Part shown: positions 1-7,306 of the stretch, piece by piece
Layout: each line of letters begins with the position of its first letter
Numbering within the stretch: the first letter of the stretch is position 1
NCBI GenBank assembly: GCA_964521405.1
Contig: CAZFRR010000319.1
Coordinates: forward strand, 1-14,978
Direction of reading: 5' to 3'
From: SG8-41 sp964521405
GTDB lineage: Bacteria; Pseudomonadota; Gammaproteobacteria; Burkholderiales; SG8-41
DNA length: 14,978 nt
Position numbers and translations under genes: made by a program
Notes under the pieces: model-generated
Told to the model about the DNA's origin: nothing
The model's input: the letters and a program-made list of their open reading frames with translations, nothing else
The model's database searches: none

Positions 1-729
1 GCCGGCCAGCACGGTCAGTTTGGACTGCGGGATCGCCGCGTTCAAGGCCTTCGCCATGTCCACCGTGGTGGCGTAGTCCTCGTCTCCCACCACGATCGCC
101 GTGGGCGATTTGATCGAGGGCAGCAGGGGGCGCAGGTCGGCGTCGCCCAGCATCTCGCAGGTCGCCTGGTAGCAATCGATATCGTTGGCAAGGAAAATAT
201 CTTTCAGCACGTTGACGGCATCCGGGCGTGTTGCGCGAAAGCCGTCGCTGAACCAGCGCGTCACCTGGAAATCGATGAGCGCGCCGAGTCCTTTGGTCCT
301 GCCGGTCGCGGCGCGCTCGCGCCATTGCTTCGGCGCTTCCGCTCCATACCAGGCGGTGGTGTCGATGAAGCACGCCCCGAGCGTGCATATCGGAAAATTG
401 GCGGCAAACGCCTGCGCGATGCAGCCGCCCATCGAGCAGCCGGCGACGGTGACCGCCGGCCACTTGAGATGGTCGAGAAGTTCCGCCAGGTCGCGTGCGA
501 ACAGCTCGCAGGTATAGCTCCCGGCCTTGCGTCCCGAGCGGCCGTGGCCCCGGCAGTCGTAGGTCAGGATCTCGGCCTTGCCCGCGAGTTCCTTTACCAC
601 GCCGTCCCACACGCTGCGGTCGAGCGCTAACGAATGAATCAGCGCTGCGCGCGGCTTGCCCGGCGCCGGATGGACGGTGTACGAGATTTCGCATCCGTCC
701 GAAGTCTTGAAGGTTCCGTCACTCATCAT
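1..729 (-). CDS. Alpha/beta hydrolase, 3-oxoadipate enol-lactonase-like (3' end outside window)
   Basis: The frame is open from the ATG at 729 to the window edge, giving 243 residues without a stop; the C-terminus is missing. The nucleophile elbow G-C-S-M-G-G puts the catalytic Ser at residue 99, and G-D-E-D near 215-218 looks like the acid-residue turn (Asp218). The catalytic His would lie beyond the left edge. The DCRGHGRS stretch near residues 59-66 is the usual loop after strand 4. This arrangement matches PcaD-like lactonases and related small carboxylic-ester or C-C hydrolases. It starts 10 bp after the stop of the molybdenum hydroxylase gene, so it is probably the last step seen here of the same operon, perhaps ring opening or ester cleavage of the hydroxylated product. 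A second ATG follows at 726, and no clear Shine-Dalgarno decides between them. The exact substrate is unknown. Confidence 0.85.
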   Translation of the reverse strand, partial: MMSDGTFKTSDGCEISYTVHPAPGKPRAALIHSLALDRSVWDGVVKELAGKAEILTYDCRGHGRSGRKAGSYTCELFARDLAELLDHLKWPAVTVAGCSMGGCIAQAFAANFPICTLGACFIDTTAWYGAEAPKQWRERAATGRTKGLGALIDFQVTRWFSDGFRATRPDAVNVLKDIFLANDIDCYQATCEMLGDADLRPLLPSIKSPTAIVVGDEDYATTVDMAKALNAAIPQSKLTVLAG

Positions 730-739
730 TCAAAATTCA

Positions 740-3700
740 TCATTGCTTTTGGGCGCGTTTCCACGCCGTCATCAGCGCGCGCGCCGTGAATTCCACGGCC
801 ATCTCGCGTTTGTAGGCCGCGGAGCCGCGCACGTCGGACATGGGCTCGACGAGCGCGCGCACGTTCTGCACGCACTGGCGCAGAGCCTGCTCGCTCAGGC
901 GCTGCCCGGACAGCTCTTTCAATTCGAGAACGATCGGCTTCCAGCTGACCGCGCCCACCATGGCGCGGGCCTGGCTGCAGGTGCCATCGGCATTCAATGT
1001 GACGAATGCAGCGGTATTGACGGTCGGGATTTCCAGCACGCCGCGCGCCATGTACTTATGGAAGCTCGATCCGGAGCGCGCGGGCGGGGTATCCACTTCG
1101 ACGCTGACCACCATCTCATCCTTGGCAAACCGCTTCTGGAAGGCTTCTTCCAGCGTGACTGTGCGCCGTCCGCCTGGGCTGGCGACGGTAACACGAGCGT
1201 TGAGGGCGAGGAGGGCAAGCGGCAGATCGAAGCCGCCGATCAGCGGGCCGACGCTGCCGCCCACCGTGAGCATGCGGCGGATGCGCGTGTGTCCGACGCC
1301 TTCCATCGCATCGTCGATCGCCTGCCAGCGTTGCTTCACGCGAGGTTCCTCGGAGAACGCCTGCTGCCGTACCGCCGCGCCGGCATGCAGCACGCCGTGC
1401 GCATCGATGGTGAATTCATTCAATTCGGGAACGCGCATGATCGAGACCAGGCGCTTCGCCTGGGGAAAACCGGTGCGCTCGCGCCGCAGCGCGTGCGACA
1501 TACCGCCCGCGACGAGAGCGGAGTCGCCCGCCGCGAGAAACTGCACCGTTTCCTCTACGGTCTTCGCGTTAACGAATTCCACGTTCAACGGGCGCGCGCC
1601 GGATGGTCTTCCAGAGGAGAGGCGAGCCCAGGTGCCGCCCTTGGGCGCGGCGGGTGCGGCGGGTTTCTCATTCGCATAGAGCTCCGGATGCAGCGCCCGG
1701 TGAATCTTCTCCGAGGTGATCGGAAGATCATAGATACGCACGCCCACTGCATCGGCGATGGCGTTGGCAATGACGGCGGGAATGGCGTCGAGCCCGATCT
1801 CGCCCAGGCCTTTCGCGCCGAACGGGCCCGACGGCTCGTAGGAATCCGCGAAAGCGACGTGTAGCTTGGGGACCATCGCGGCGCCGGGGATGGGGTAGTC
1901 CTTCAGCTGCGGATCGGTCGGCATGCCGTTCCACCAGTCGAAGTACTCGGTCATAGCGAAGCCGACGCCTTGCATCACCCCACCTTGCACCTGGCCTGCC
2001 GCGGTCGCGGGATTGATGACCGTGCCGCAGTCCACGGCGGATGCGATTTCGATGAGCTTCACTTCCCCGGTAGCGGGGTCCACTTCGACTTCCGCGGTTT
2101 GTGCGATGAAGTTGTAGGCGCCTGACTCGTTGCCGTAGCGGTTGTGGTCCGGGAACTCGGAGGGGTTGTCGAAGTTGCCGATGCCGATGATGGGCTGGCC
2201 ACCGGGCTTGTAAATGTTCGCGCGCACCACGGCGCCGACCGGCTTGAAATCGGTCTCGGAGCCGTTATGCGGACCGATCTCGCCGTTGATGATGGTGAGT
2301 TCCGCCGCGGGCCGCTTGAACTGTTCTGCCGCGGCTTCCAGCAGCTGCCTTGCAGCCGCGGTGGCGGCATTCTTCACCGCGTTGCCCGCGACGTAAGTGA
2401 GGCGGCTCGCCAGCGCGCCGAGGGAATGGGAGTGGAGATCGGTGTCCGGGCGGGTGATGTCCACGTGCTCGTAGGGCAATCCCAACTCTTCCGCCGCGAT
2501 CTGGCGCAGCACCGTGAGATTGCCCTGGCCGATCTCGCCTTCGCCGGTGATGACGGTGGCGCGGCCGTCCTCGTTGACGCGCACGATGGCGGTACTGCCG
2601 TCCCAGTCGCCGAAGCTGCGGCGGCCGTTGACGTGGACGCTGCAGCCCATGCCCAGCCCATGATTAGGAATTTTTAGTTTGCGCTTCTCCTTCCACTGGA
2701 TGAGCGCCGTGGCCTTGTCCATGCACTGCTTCAGCTCGCAGCTGGTGATTTTGTGGTTGTGCGGCGAGACGTCGCCCGGGTCCACCGCGTTCATGCGCAG
2801 CAGGACCGGGACGTCGATGTGAAGCTTTTCGGCGGCGAGGTCCCACGCCTGTTCCACCGCCCAGTCGGCGGAAGGGTTGCCGAAGCCGCGGAACGCCCCG
2901 GTCGGCACCAGGTTGGTGTAGACGAGCGTGGAGCTGCCGCGCGCGCAGGGATACTTGTAGAGCGCATCGTGGCGCACGCTGGCCGCCCCGAGGATCGCCT
3001 GCGACTTGCCGGTGTAGGCGCCGTTGTCCGCCCACATCTTGATTTCCTTCGCCACGACGCGGCCATCCTTGCGGAAGCCGAGCCGCACCCAGTAGCGCAT
3101 CGGCATGCGCGGGTGGCTCGCGAGGAATTCCTCCTCGCGGGTGTGGATCAACTTGACCGGGCGCCCGCTCTTCCCGGCGAGGAGAGCGCAGATGACGGAG
3201 GCATTGTCGTCGCCGGACTTGCCGCCGAAGCCGCCGCCGACCTCGGTCTGGATCACGCGCACCTGTGTTTCGGGGAGCCCGAGCGCGGTGGCGTAGCGAC
3301 CACGAGCGAGAAAGGGGGTCTGCGTATTGCACCACATCGTGACGCGGTCGTTGTCCCACTTGGCGACGCAGCCGATGGTCTCGAGCGCGGTGTGCCACTG
3401 GCGCGCGGATTCCCAGGTGCCCTCGACGACGACGTCGGCCGACTTGAAGCCCGCATCGACGTCGCCGCGCTCGAAGTTGAAGTGGTGCGCGACGTTGCCG
3501 GCCGCGTCGTCGTGCACCAGCGGGGCGCCGGGGGCGAGCGCCTGGTCGAGCGAGAGCGCGGCGGGCAGCACCTCGTACTGGACCACGATTCTGTCCACGG
3601 CCGCGCGCGCCGTTTCCGGATCCAGCGCGGCGACCGCCGCCACCTCGTCGCCGACGTAGCGGACTTTCCCGATCGCGAGCGGATAGAGGTCCGGGCGGAA

Positions 3701-3970
3701 CGCGCCCCACTTGCGTTTTGCCGTGTCGGCGCCGGTTGCGACCACCTTCACGCCGGCCATGGCGGCGGCGGCGCTGGTATCGATCGAGATGATGCGGGCG
3801 TGCGGGTGCGGGCTCCTCAGCACCGCCGCGTGCAGCATGCCGGGAAGTTGCAGGTCGGCCACGTACTGCGCCGCGCCAGTGACCTTCGGAATGGCGTCGG
3901 TGCGCGGGACGTCCTTGCCGACGACAAGGAAACTGCGGGTCTCCGCCACCCGGGGATCCAGCGGCCTCAT
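740..3970 (-). CDS. Molybdenum hydroxylase, fused Mo-binding (CoxL/XdhB-like) and FAD-binding (CoxM-like) subunits
   Basis: This 1076-residue chain belongs to the xanthine dehydrogenase/aldehyde oxidase family, which hydroxylates carbons using water and passes electrons Mo to [2Fe-2S] to FAD. Residues 25-765 are the molybdopterin part: GGGFGGK (245-251), GAFRGFG (358-364), GEIGQG (478-483), and GAKGLGEIG with the presumed catalytic base Glu724. A Pro/Ala-rich linker (about 766-795) leads to a FAD-binding domain (about 797-1076). That domain has AGGMSHA (821-827, in place of AGGTDL) and VGHTRIRR..TVGG (892-905, in place of IRN.GTIGGN). In other bacteria these are usually two genes of about 780 and 290 residues. 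The CO dehydrogenase loop with its selanyl-cysteine is absent, so this is not a form I CO dehydrogenase. The start overlaps the stop of the [2Fe-2S] gene (ATGA), indicating translational coupling. Likely substrates are aromatic or N-heterocyclic acids or aldehydes; this cannot be settled here. Confidence 0.93.
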   Translation of the reverse strand: MRPLDPRVAETRSFLVVGKDVPRTDAIPKVTGAAQYVADLQLPGMLHAAVLRSPHPHARIISIDTSAAAAMAGVKVVATGADTAKRKWGAFRPDLYPLAIGKVRYVGDEVAAVAALDPETARAAVDRIVVQYEVLPAALSLDQALAPGAPLVHDDAAGNVAHHFNFERGDVDAGFKSADVVVEGTWESARQWHTALETIGCVAKWDNDRVTMWCNTQTPFLARGRYATALGLPETQVRVIQTEVGGGFGGKSGDDNASVICALLAGKSGRPVKLIHTREEEFLASHPRMPMRYWVRLGFRKDGRVVAKEIKMWADNGAYTGKSQAILGAASVRHDALYKYPCARGSSTLVYTNLVPTGAFRGFGNPSADWAVEQAWDLAAEKLHIDVPVLLRMNAVDPGDVSPHNHKITSCELKQCMDKATALIQWKEKRKLKIPNHGLGMGCSVHVNGRRSFGDWDGSTAIVRVNEDGRATVITGEGEIGQGNLTVLRQIAAEELGLPYEHVDITRPDTDLHSHSLGALASRLTYVAGNAVKNAATAAARQLLEAAAEQFKRPAAELTIINGEIGPHNGSETDFKPVGAVVRANIYKPGGQPIIGIGNFDNPSEFPDHNRYGNESGAYNFIAQTAEVEVDPATGEVKLIEIASAVDCGTVINPATAAGQVQGGVMQGVGFAMTEYFDWWNGMPTDPQLKDYPIPGAAMVPKLHVAFADSYEPSGPFGAKGLGEIGLDAIPAVIANAIADAVGVRIYDLPITSEKIHRALHPELYANEKPAAPAAPKGGTWARLSSGRPSGARPLNVEFVNAKTVEETVQFLAAGDSALVAGGMSHALRRERTGFPQAKRLVSIMRVPELNEFTIDAHGVLHAGAAVRQQAFSEEPRVKQRWQAIDDAMEGVGHTRIRRMLTVGGSVGPLIGGFDLPLALLALNARVTVASPGGRRTVTLEEAFQKRFAKDEMVVSVEVDTPPARSGSSFHKYMARGVLEIPTVNTAAFVTLNADGTCSQARAMVGAVSWKPIVLELKELSGQRLSEQALRQCVQNVRALVEPMSDVRGSAAYKREMAVEFTARALMTAWKRAQKQ

Positions 3971-4443
3971 GCTTTCCCCTTGCGGGCGAGCGTGATGGCT
4001 TCCTTGTAGGCCTCGAGAATGCGGACGTAACCGGTGCAGCGGCAGTAGACGCTATCGGCGCTGGCGCGGATTTCTGCGTCGGTGGGGTCGGGACTCTTCT
4101 CGAGGAGAGCGCACGCGGCCATGACGTGGCCGGGGATGCAGATGCCGCACTGGAGGGCGGACCGGTTCACGAAGGCCTGCTGCACCGGGTGCAGCGCCGC
4201 GGTGCCCGCCAGTCCCTCGATGGTGCGGACCTCGGCGCCGTCGCACATCGCGGCGAGTTGCAGGCAGGAAGCGATCGGGTAGCCATCCACGATCACGGTG
4301 CAGGTGCCGCAGGCGCCGATGCCGCAACCGTGCTTGGTGCCGGTCAGGCGCAGGTCTTCACGCAGCACATCCACCAGCAGGCGGTCGCCCGATTTCAAAT
4401 TGACTTCGACCGGGTCGCCGTTGATCTTCAGCTTGATGAGCAT
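3967..4443 (-). CDS. [2Fe-2S] subunit of the molybdenum hydroxylase (CoxS/XdhC-like small subunit)
   Basis: This 158-residue protein carries two [2Fe-2S] clusters that relay electrons from the Mo centre to FAD. The plant-ferredoxin-type cluster uses Cys40, Cys45, Cys48 and Cys60 (H-G-C-G-I-G-A-C-G-T-C). The C-terminal helical cluster uses Cys99, Cys102, Cys134 and Cys136 (Q-C-G-I-C-I-P-G and Y-C-R-C-T-G-Y). The second motif has Ile where most family members have Thr (CGxCTPG). I chose the ATG at 4443 because the family begins with M-x-I-x-L-x-[IV]-N-G directly. The frame is open to an ATG at 4524, but that adds 27 residues unlike the family and overlaps livF. Length is normal for the family. 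It overlaps the fused Mo-FAD gene by 4 bp, consistent with a complex of two polypeptides instead of the usual three. Confidence 0.95.
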   Translation of the reverse strand: MLIKLKINGDPVEVNLKSGDRLLVDVLREDLRLTGTKHGCGIGACGTCTVIVDGYPIASCLQLAAMCDGAEVRTIEGLAGTAALHPVQQAFVNRSALQCGICIPGHVMAACALLEKSPDPTDAEIRASADSVYCRCTGYVRILEAYKEAITLARKGKA

Positions 4444-4510
4444 TCCAGGCTGTACCAGTTGTCGCAACCCGAAATTATAGGGTACCGAGCGGGCAAAACT
4501 GGCGCGCCGA

Positions 4511-5212
4511 TTAAGCCGCGACAATCAGGTTGGTGAGGCGCGCCGGATCGGCCAGCAACTCGGCGCTCGGGCCGTGATGGATGATGCGGCCGCGATTCAG
4601 TACCATCGCGCTTTGCGTCACTTTGAGCGCAAGCTTCGCGTGCTGCTCGACCAGCACGACGGCAAGGCTATCCTCGCGCATGAGCCGCTGCAGCGCCTGG
4701 AGCAGGTATTCGACGATGATCGGCGCCAACCCTTCGAGCGGCTCGTCCATCAGCAGCAGCGTGGGGTTGCCCATCAGGGCGCGGCCGATCGCCAGCATCT
4801 GCTGCTCGCCACCCGAGATCTGGTTGCCCATGTGGTGGCGCCGTTCGGTGAGCCGCGGGAAGAGATCGTAGACGCGCTCCAGCGTCCAGCGACCGGCGCG
4901 CGCAGCGACTGTCAGGTTCTCCTCGACCGACAGCGACGGAAAGATCTCGCGCTCTTGCGGCACGTAGCCGAGGCCGAGCCGCGAGCGCTCGTATACCGGC
5001 AGCCGCTCGATCGAATGGCCCCGGTACTCGATGCTGCCGGCATGGAAGGTGGTGTGGCCCATTATGGTCGCGAGGAGCGTGGTCTTGCCGACCCCGTTGC
5101 GGCCGAGCACCGCGAGTGCGCCACGTTCTGGCGCAGAGAACTCGATATCCTCGATAACGACCGTCTCGCCGTAACCCGCCCGTACCTTTGAGAGTTTAAG
5201 TGCGCCTAACAT
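4511..5212 (-). CDS. livF: Branched-chain amino acid-type ABC transporter ATPase (LivF-like)
   Basis: This is the second cytoplasmic ATPase of a HAAT/Liv-type importer, 233 residues and normal in length. Walker A is GRNGVGKTT (37-45), the Q-loop is Gln86, the signature is SGGEQQ (133-138), Walker B is LLLMDEP (152-158) with Glu157, and the H-loop is His191. The only good start, ATG at 5212, lies inside the right-hand terminal repeat (read in the gene's direction) of an inverted-repeat element. The first residues M-L-G and part of the Ala codon are therefore repeat-encoded, and no Shine-Dalgarno is visible before it. It is separated from livG by 258 bp, although these genes normally abut. The [2Fe-2S] gene follows after 67 bp. 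The family is certain; the transported compound is more likely an aromatic acid or similar than an amino acid, judging from the linked hydroxylase. Confidence 0.93.
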   Translation of the reverse strand: MLGALKLSKVRAGYGETVVIEDIEFSAPERGALAVLGRNGVGKTTLLATIMGHTTFHAGSIEYRGHSIERLPVYERSRLGLGYVPQEREIFPSLSVEENLTVAARAGRWTLERVYDLFPRLTERRHHMGNQISGGEQQMLAIGRALMGNPTLLLMDEPLEGLAPIIVEYLLQALQRLMREDSLAVVLVEQHAKLALKVTQSAMVLNRGRIIHHGPSAELLADPARLTNLIVAA

Positions 5213-5220
5213 AATGAAAC
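5202..5220 (+). repeat. Left terminal inverted repeat of the livG/livF element (covers the livF start codon)
   Basis: Nineteen bases, exactly complementary to 5442-5460. On the minus strand the sequence reads into the livF ATG at 5212, so the repeat contains the livF start and its first codons. Confidence 0.85.
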
Positions 5221-5441
5221 GCGCGTGCGTTGTGAGTCAGAGTCGTCGATAGCGCGAAGCGAGGTGCAGCCAATACTCGCTGTATTGGCAAGCCGAGCGA
5301 CAAAGCTAGCGGCGATTCTGGCCGCAACCCCCTTGGGCTGGCACGGTTTTGTCCCGCGGCTGCCTGCTTGGTGCATGCCTGTTGTGGGGCCTGACCGTGC
5401 CGATGGTCCCGCGTCGCCAAAACCGTGACAGCGCAGCGTGT

Positions 5442-5460
5442 GTTTCATTATGTTAGGCGC
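5442..5460 (-). repeat. Right terminal inverted repeat of the livG/livF element
   Basis: Exact reverse complement of 5202-5220. Its outer edge is 10 bp from the livG stop codon at 5471-5473. Confidence 0.85.
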
Positions 5461-5470
5461 TCTAAGAGCC

Positions 5471-6223
5471 TCAGTCACGGCGGCCCTCCCCGAGATAGAC
5501 CTGGCGCACGCGGCTGTCGCCGGCGATCTCGTCGGGCGTTCCCTCGACCAGCACTTCGCCCTGCACCATGACCGTGATCCGGCGCGCGAAGCGAAATACC
5601 ACTTCCATGTCGTGCTCGATGATGAGGATGGCGATGTCGCGGGGGAGGTTGTCGAGCGCTTGCAGGATACGCCCGGATTCGAGCGAAGGCACGCCTGCGG
5701 CGGGTTCGTCGAGCAGCAGCACCCTGGGCCTCAGGCCGAGCGCGATGGCGATCTCGACCAGCCGCTGCTTGCCATAGGGCAGATCGAGCAAGCGGCGGTC
5801 TGCGTCCGCCGCCAGGTCGAGCATCGCAAGCAGCTCCAGAGATTCCGCGCGCACTTCATCGTGGGCGCCGGCCGGGCGCAACTTGCGGCTGGCGATGCCC
5901 CTCCTTTCGGCGATCCCGAGCGCGACGTTGTCGAGCACCGCTAGTTCGCGGAACAGCGTGTTGATCTGGAAGGTGCGGCCGAGCCCGCGCTTGACCCGCG
6001 CCGCCTGCGCGAGGCCGGTGACATCGTCGCCACCGAGGAATATGCGCCCGGAGGAAGGCGCGATGCTTCCCGAGAGCATGTTGACGAAGGTGGTCTTGCC
6101 CGCGCCATTCGGGCCGATCAGGGCGCGGCGCTCGCCGGCCTCGAGGCGGAAGTCGATGCTGTCGGCCACGGTGAGGGCGCCGAATTTCTTGCACAGCTGC
6201 CGCGTTTCGAGAACGACGTTCAC
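5471..6223 (-). CDS. livG: Branched-chain amino acid-type ABC transporter ATPase (LivG-like)
   Basis: This is the first ATPase of the importer, 250 residues. Walker A is GPNGAGKTT (37-45), Q-loop R-T-F-Q (83-86), Walker B VLLLDEP (168-174), and H-loop His204. The signature reads L-P-Y-G-K-Q-R (148-154) where the family usually has LSYGQQR, a mild deviation in the C-loop. The D-loop also differs slightly (G-V-P-S-L-E instead of G-L-N-P-x-E). The start is GTG at 6223, which overlaps the livM stop in GTGA, the classic coupled arrangement. The frame is open further upstream, but that part only shadows livM. The inverted-repeat block that separates it from livF begins 10 bp after its stop. Confidence 0.94.
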   Translation of the reverse strand: MNVVLETRQLCKKFGALTVADSIDFRLEAGERRALIGPNGAGKTTFVNMLSGSIAPSSGRIFLGGDDVTGLAQAARVKRGLGRTFQINTLFRELAVLDNVALGIAERRGIASRKLRPAGAHDEVRAESLELLAMLDLAADADRRLLDLPYGKQRLVEIAIALGLRPRVLLLDEPAAGVPSLESGRILQALDNLPRDIAILIIEHDMEVVFRFARRITVMVQGEVLVEGTPDEIAGDSRVRQVYLGEGRRD

Positions 6224-7197
6224 CGTTGCGCTCCGCGCATTTTCGCCACGGCCAGGTCGAGTATCCCGAGCAAGCCGCCGCGCGCGAACAGGACGACCAC
6301 GACCAGCAGCAGCCCGATGCCGAAGTACCAATACTCGGGAAACTGCTTGGCAAGCTGGTCCTGCGCAATCATGTATACGAGGGGGCCGACGAAGGCGCCG
6401 TAAATGCGTCCCACGCCGCCGAGCACCAGCATCACCAGCAGTTCGCCCGCGAACTCGAAGCTCAACACGTTCAGGCCGACGAACTGGTTGGTCTGCGTGA
6501 GCAACGCTCCGGCGCAGCCTGCCAGCGTCGCCGAGATTGTGTAGACCGCGACCAGGCGGGCGTAAGCCGGTGCGCCGATCGCGTGCGAGCGGGTGATGTT
6601 TTCGCGGATGCCCGCCAGCGACGCCCCGAACGGCGAGTAGACGATCCGGCGCACGATCCACCAGCTGGCGAAGAGCGCGAGCAGGCAATACAGGTACGCG
6701 GTTGTTCCGAACATGTCGAACCGGAACTGGCCGAGGATGGGGGAAACAACGATGCCGGACAAGCCGTCGGCACCGCCGGTCAGGTCAGTAGCCTTGTTCG
6801 CGATCTCGAGCAGGATGGTGGTGATCGCGAGCGTCAACATGAGCAGGGTCAGGCCCTTGGTGCGCAGAATCACGGCGCCCGTCGCGGCTCCGAGCAGCGC
6901 CGCCGCCGCCGCCGCCGCCGCCAATTGCAGCAGTGGATCGCTGACGCCGAGTTTCGCCCCGAGGATGCCGGCGACGTAGGCGCCGAGCCCGAAGAATGCC
7001 GTGTGTCCAAGCGTGATGATCCCCGCGTAGCCCAGGATCAGATCCAGAGACAGTGCGAACAGGATGTAGACGAGGATGCGCGCCCCGAGCGGCACGTATT
7101 CGGGCAGCGCGAAGAACACCGCGAGCGCAGCCGCCCACGGCAGCCACTCGAGCCAGCCGATGCGCGGCCTCGCACCATAGCTCGCCTGGCGGCTCAT
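6220..7197 (-). CDS. livM: Branched-chain amino acid-type ABC transporter permease (LivM-like)
   Basis: This 325-residue inner-membrane permease has about eight to ten hydrophobic segments. The family signature region G-Y-A-G-I-I-T-L-G-H-T-A-F-F-G-L-G-A-Y is near residues 50-70, and the G-x-R-E-N cytoplasmic coupling region lies at about residue 195-200. The ATG at 7197 is chosen because a good Shine-Dalgarno (GGAGG at 7205-7209) sits 7 bases upstream. Upstream open frame to 7455 is GC-rich antisense-like sequence overlapping livH. A stretch of consecutive GCG codons gives a run of alanines in a membrane segment (about 6899-6924). A 109-bp gap separates it from livH, and it overlaps livG by 4 bp. 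Confidence 0.93.
   Translation of the reverse strand: MSRQASYGARPRIGWLEWLPWAAALAVFFALPEYVPLGARILVYILFALSLDLILGYAGIITLGHTAFFGLGAYVAGILGAKLGVSDPLLQLAAAAAAAALLGAATGAVILRTKGLTLLMLTLAITTILLEIANKATDLTGGADGLSGIVVSPILGQFRFDMFGTTAYLYCLLALFASWWIVRRIVYSPFGASLAGIRENITRSHAIGAPAYARLVAVYTISATLAGCAGALLTQTNQFVGLNVLSFEFAGELLVMLVLGGVGRIYGAFVGPLVYMIAQDQLAKQFPEYWYFGIGLLLVVVVLFARGGLLGILDLAVAKMRGAQR
6899..6922. repeat. Perfect GCC/GGC trinucleotide repeat, 8 units, within livM
   Basis: Twenty-four bases of uninterrupted trinucleotide repeat. On the coding strand it is read as successive GCG alanine codons in a membrane segment. Length changes by slippage would stay in frame. Confidence 0.85.
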
Positions 7198-7204
7198 ACC
7201 GCCG

Positions 7205-7209
7205 CCTCC
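7205..7209 (-). promoter_or_regulatory. Ribosome binding site of livM
   Basis: GGAGG on the minus strand, 7 bases before the ATG at 7197. It decides the livM start against the longer upstream open frame. Confidence 0.75.
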
Positions 7210-7272
7210 GGAAGTTCGGCGCAAATTCCGATGCCATGGCGTCGGCGGCCGGCAGGCAGTTCGCCATCGCAT

Positions 7273-7291
7273 CCCCACAAACAACGTGGGG
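7273..7291. other. Short stem-loop in the livH-livM intergenic gap
   Basis: CCCCAC and GTGGGG (7273-7278 and 7286-7291) can form a 6-bp stem with a 7-base loop. No U-tract follows on the minus strand, so it is not a rho-independent terminator. It could be a processing or stability element in the 109-bp spacer, or chance. Confidence 0.35.
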
Positions 7292-7306
7292 CCCCTGCTT
7301 CCGGGC

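Larger units (their letters stand above)
5202..5460. mobile_element. Putative MITE-like element with 19-bp perfect terminal inverted repeats, inserted between livG and livF
   Basis: The block is bounded by GCGCCTAACATAATGAAAC (5202-5220) and its exact reverse complement (5442-5460). The similarity continues imperfectly for about 15 more bases on each side. Inside are further palindromes: GCCAATAC/GTATTGGC (5269-5276 and 5282-5289) and CACGGTTTTG/CAAAACCGTG (5342-5351 and 5418-5427). No transposase or convincing gene is present. It sits exactly where livG and livF should abut. I found no clean target-site duplication next to the repeats. The outermost GCCTAAC and GTTAGGC match the RYYYAAC and GTTRRRY ends of integron attC sites, but 255 bp is longer than known attC sites and the arms lack attC-style bulges. 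A miniature inverted-repeat element is the better guess; a structured RNA between the two cistrons is another. Confidence 0.6.

Noticed and set aside
656..1864. Long plus-strand open frame of about 400 codons opposite the hydroxylase gene
   Set aside because: It is rich in Arg, His, Ala and Gly with no recognisable domain, and lies antisense to clear FAD-domain and Mo-domain sequence. This is the usual shadow frame in GC-rich DNA.
740..3970. Form I carbon monoxide dehydrogenase (CoxL)
   Set aside because: The CoxL active-site loop with the selanyl-cysteine is absent; the equivalent region reads G-A-F-R-G-F-G as in other molybdenum hydroxylases.
2753..4009. Plus-strand open frame of about 418 codons antisense to the Mo domain
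   Set aside because: Composition is typical of complementary-strand shadow frames, with no motifs. The minus-strand protein carries all the family signatures.
4444..4524. Longer N-terminus for the [2Fe-2S] subunit starting at 4524
   Set aside because: The added 27 residues do not resemble the family and overlap livF. The ATG at 4443 gives the canonical start.
5202..5460. Integron attC recombination site
   Set aside because: The ends match the consensus core sites, but the length exceeds known attC sites, the arms pair perfectly without the extrahelical bases, and no integrase or cassette array is present. Kept only as an alternative.
5206..5478. 90-codon minus-strand frame (and a 67-codon plus-strand frame) inside the inverted-repeat element
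   Set aside because: No recognised domain or ribosome site. The frame is built largely from palindromic sequence and the terminal repeats, so it is probably not a gene.
7273..7291. Terminator between livH and livM
   Set aside because: The 6-bp stem is not followed by a U-tract on the transcribed strand.
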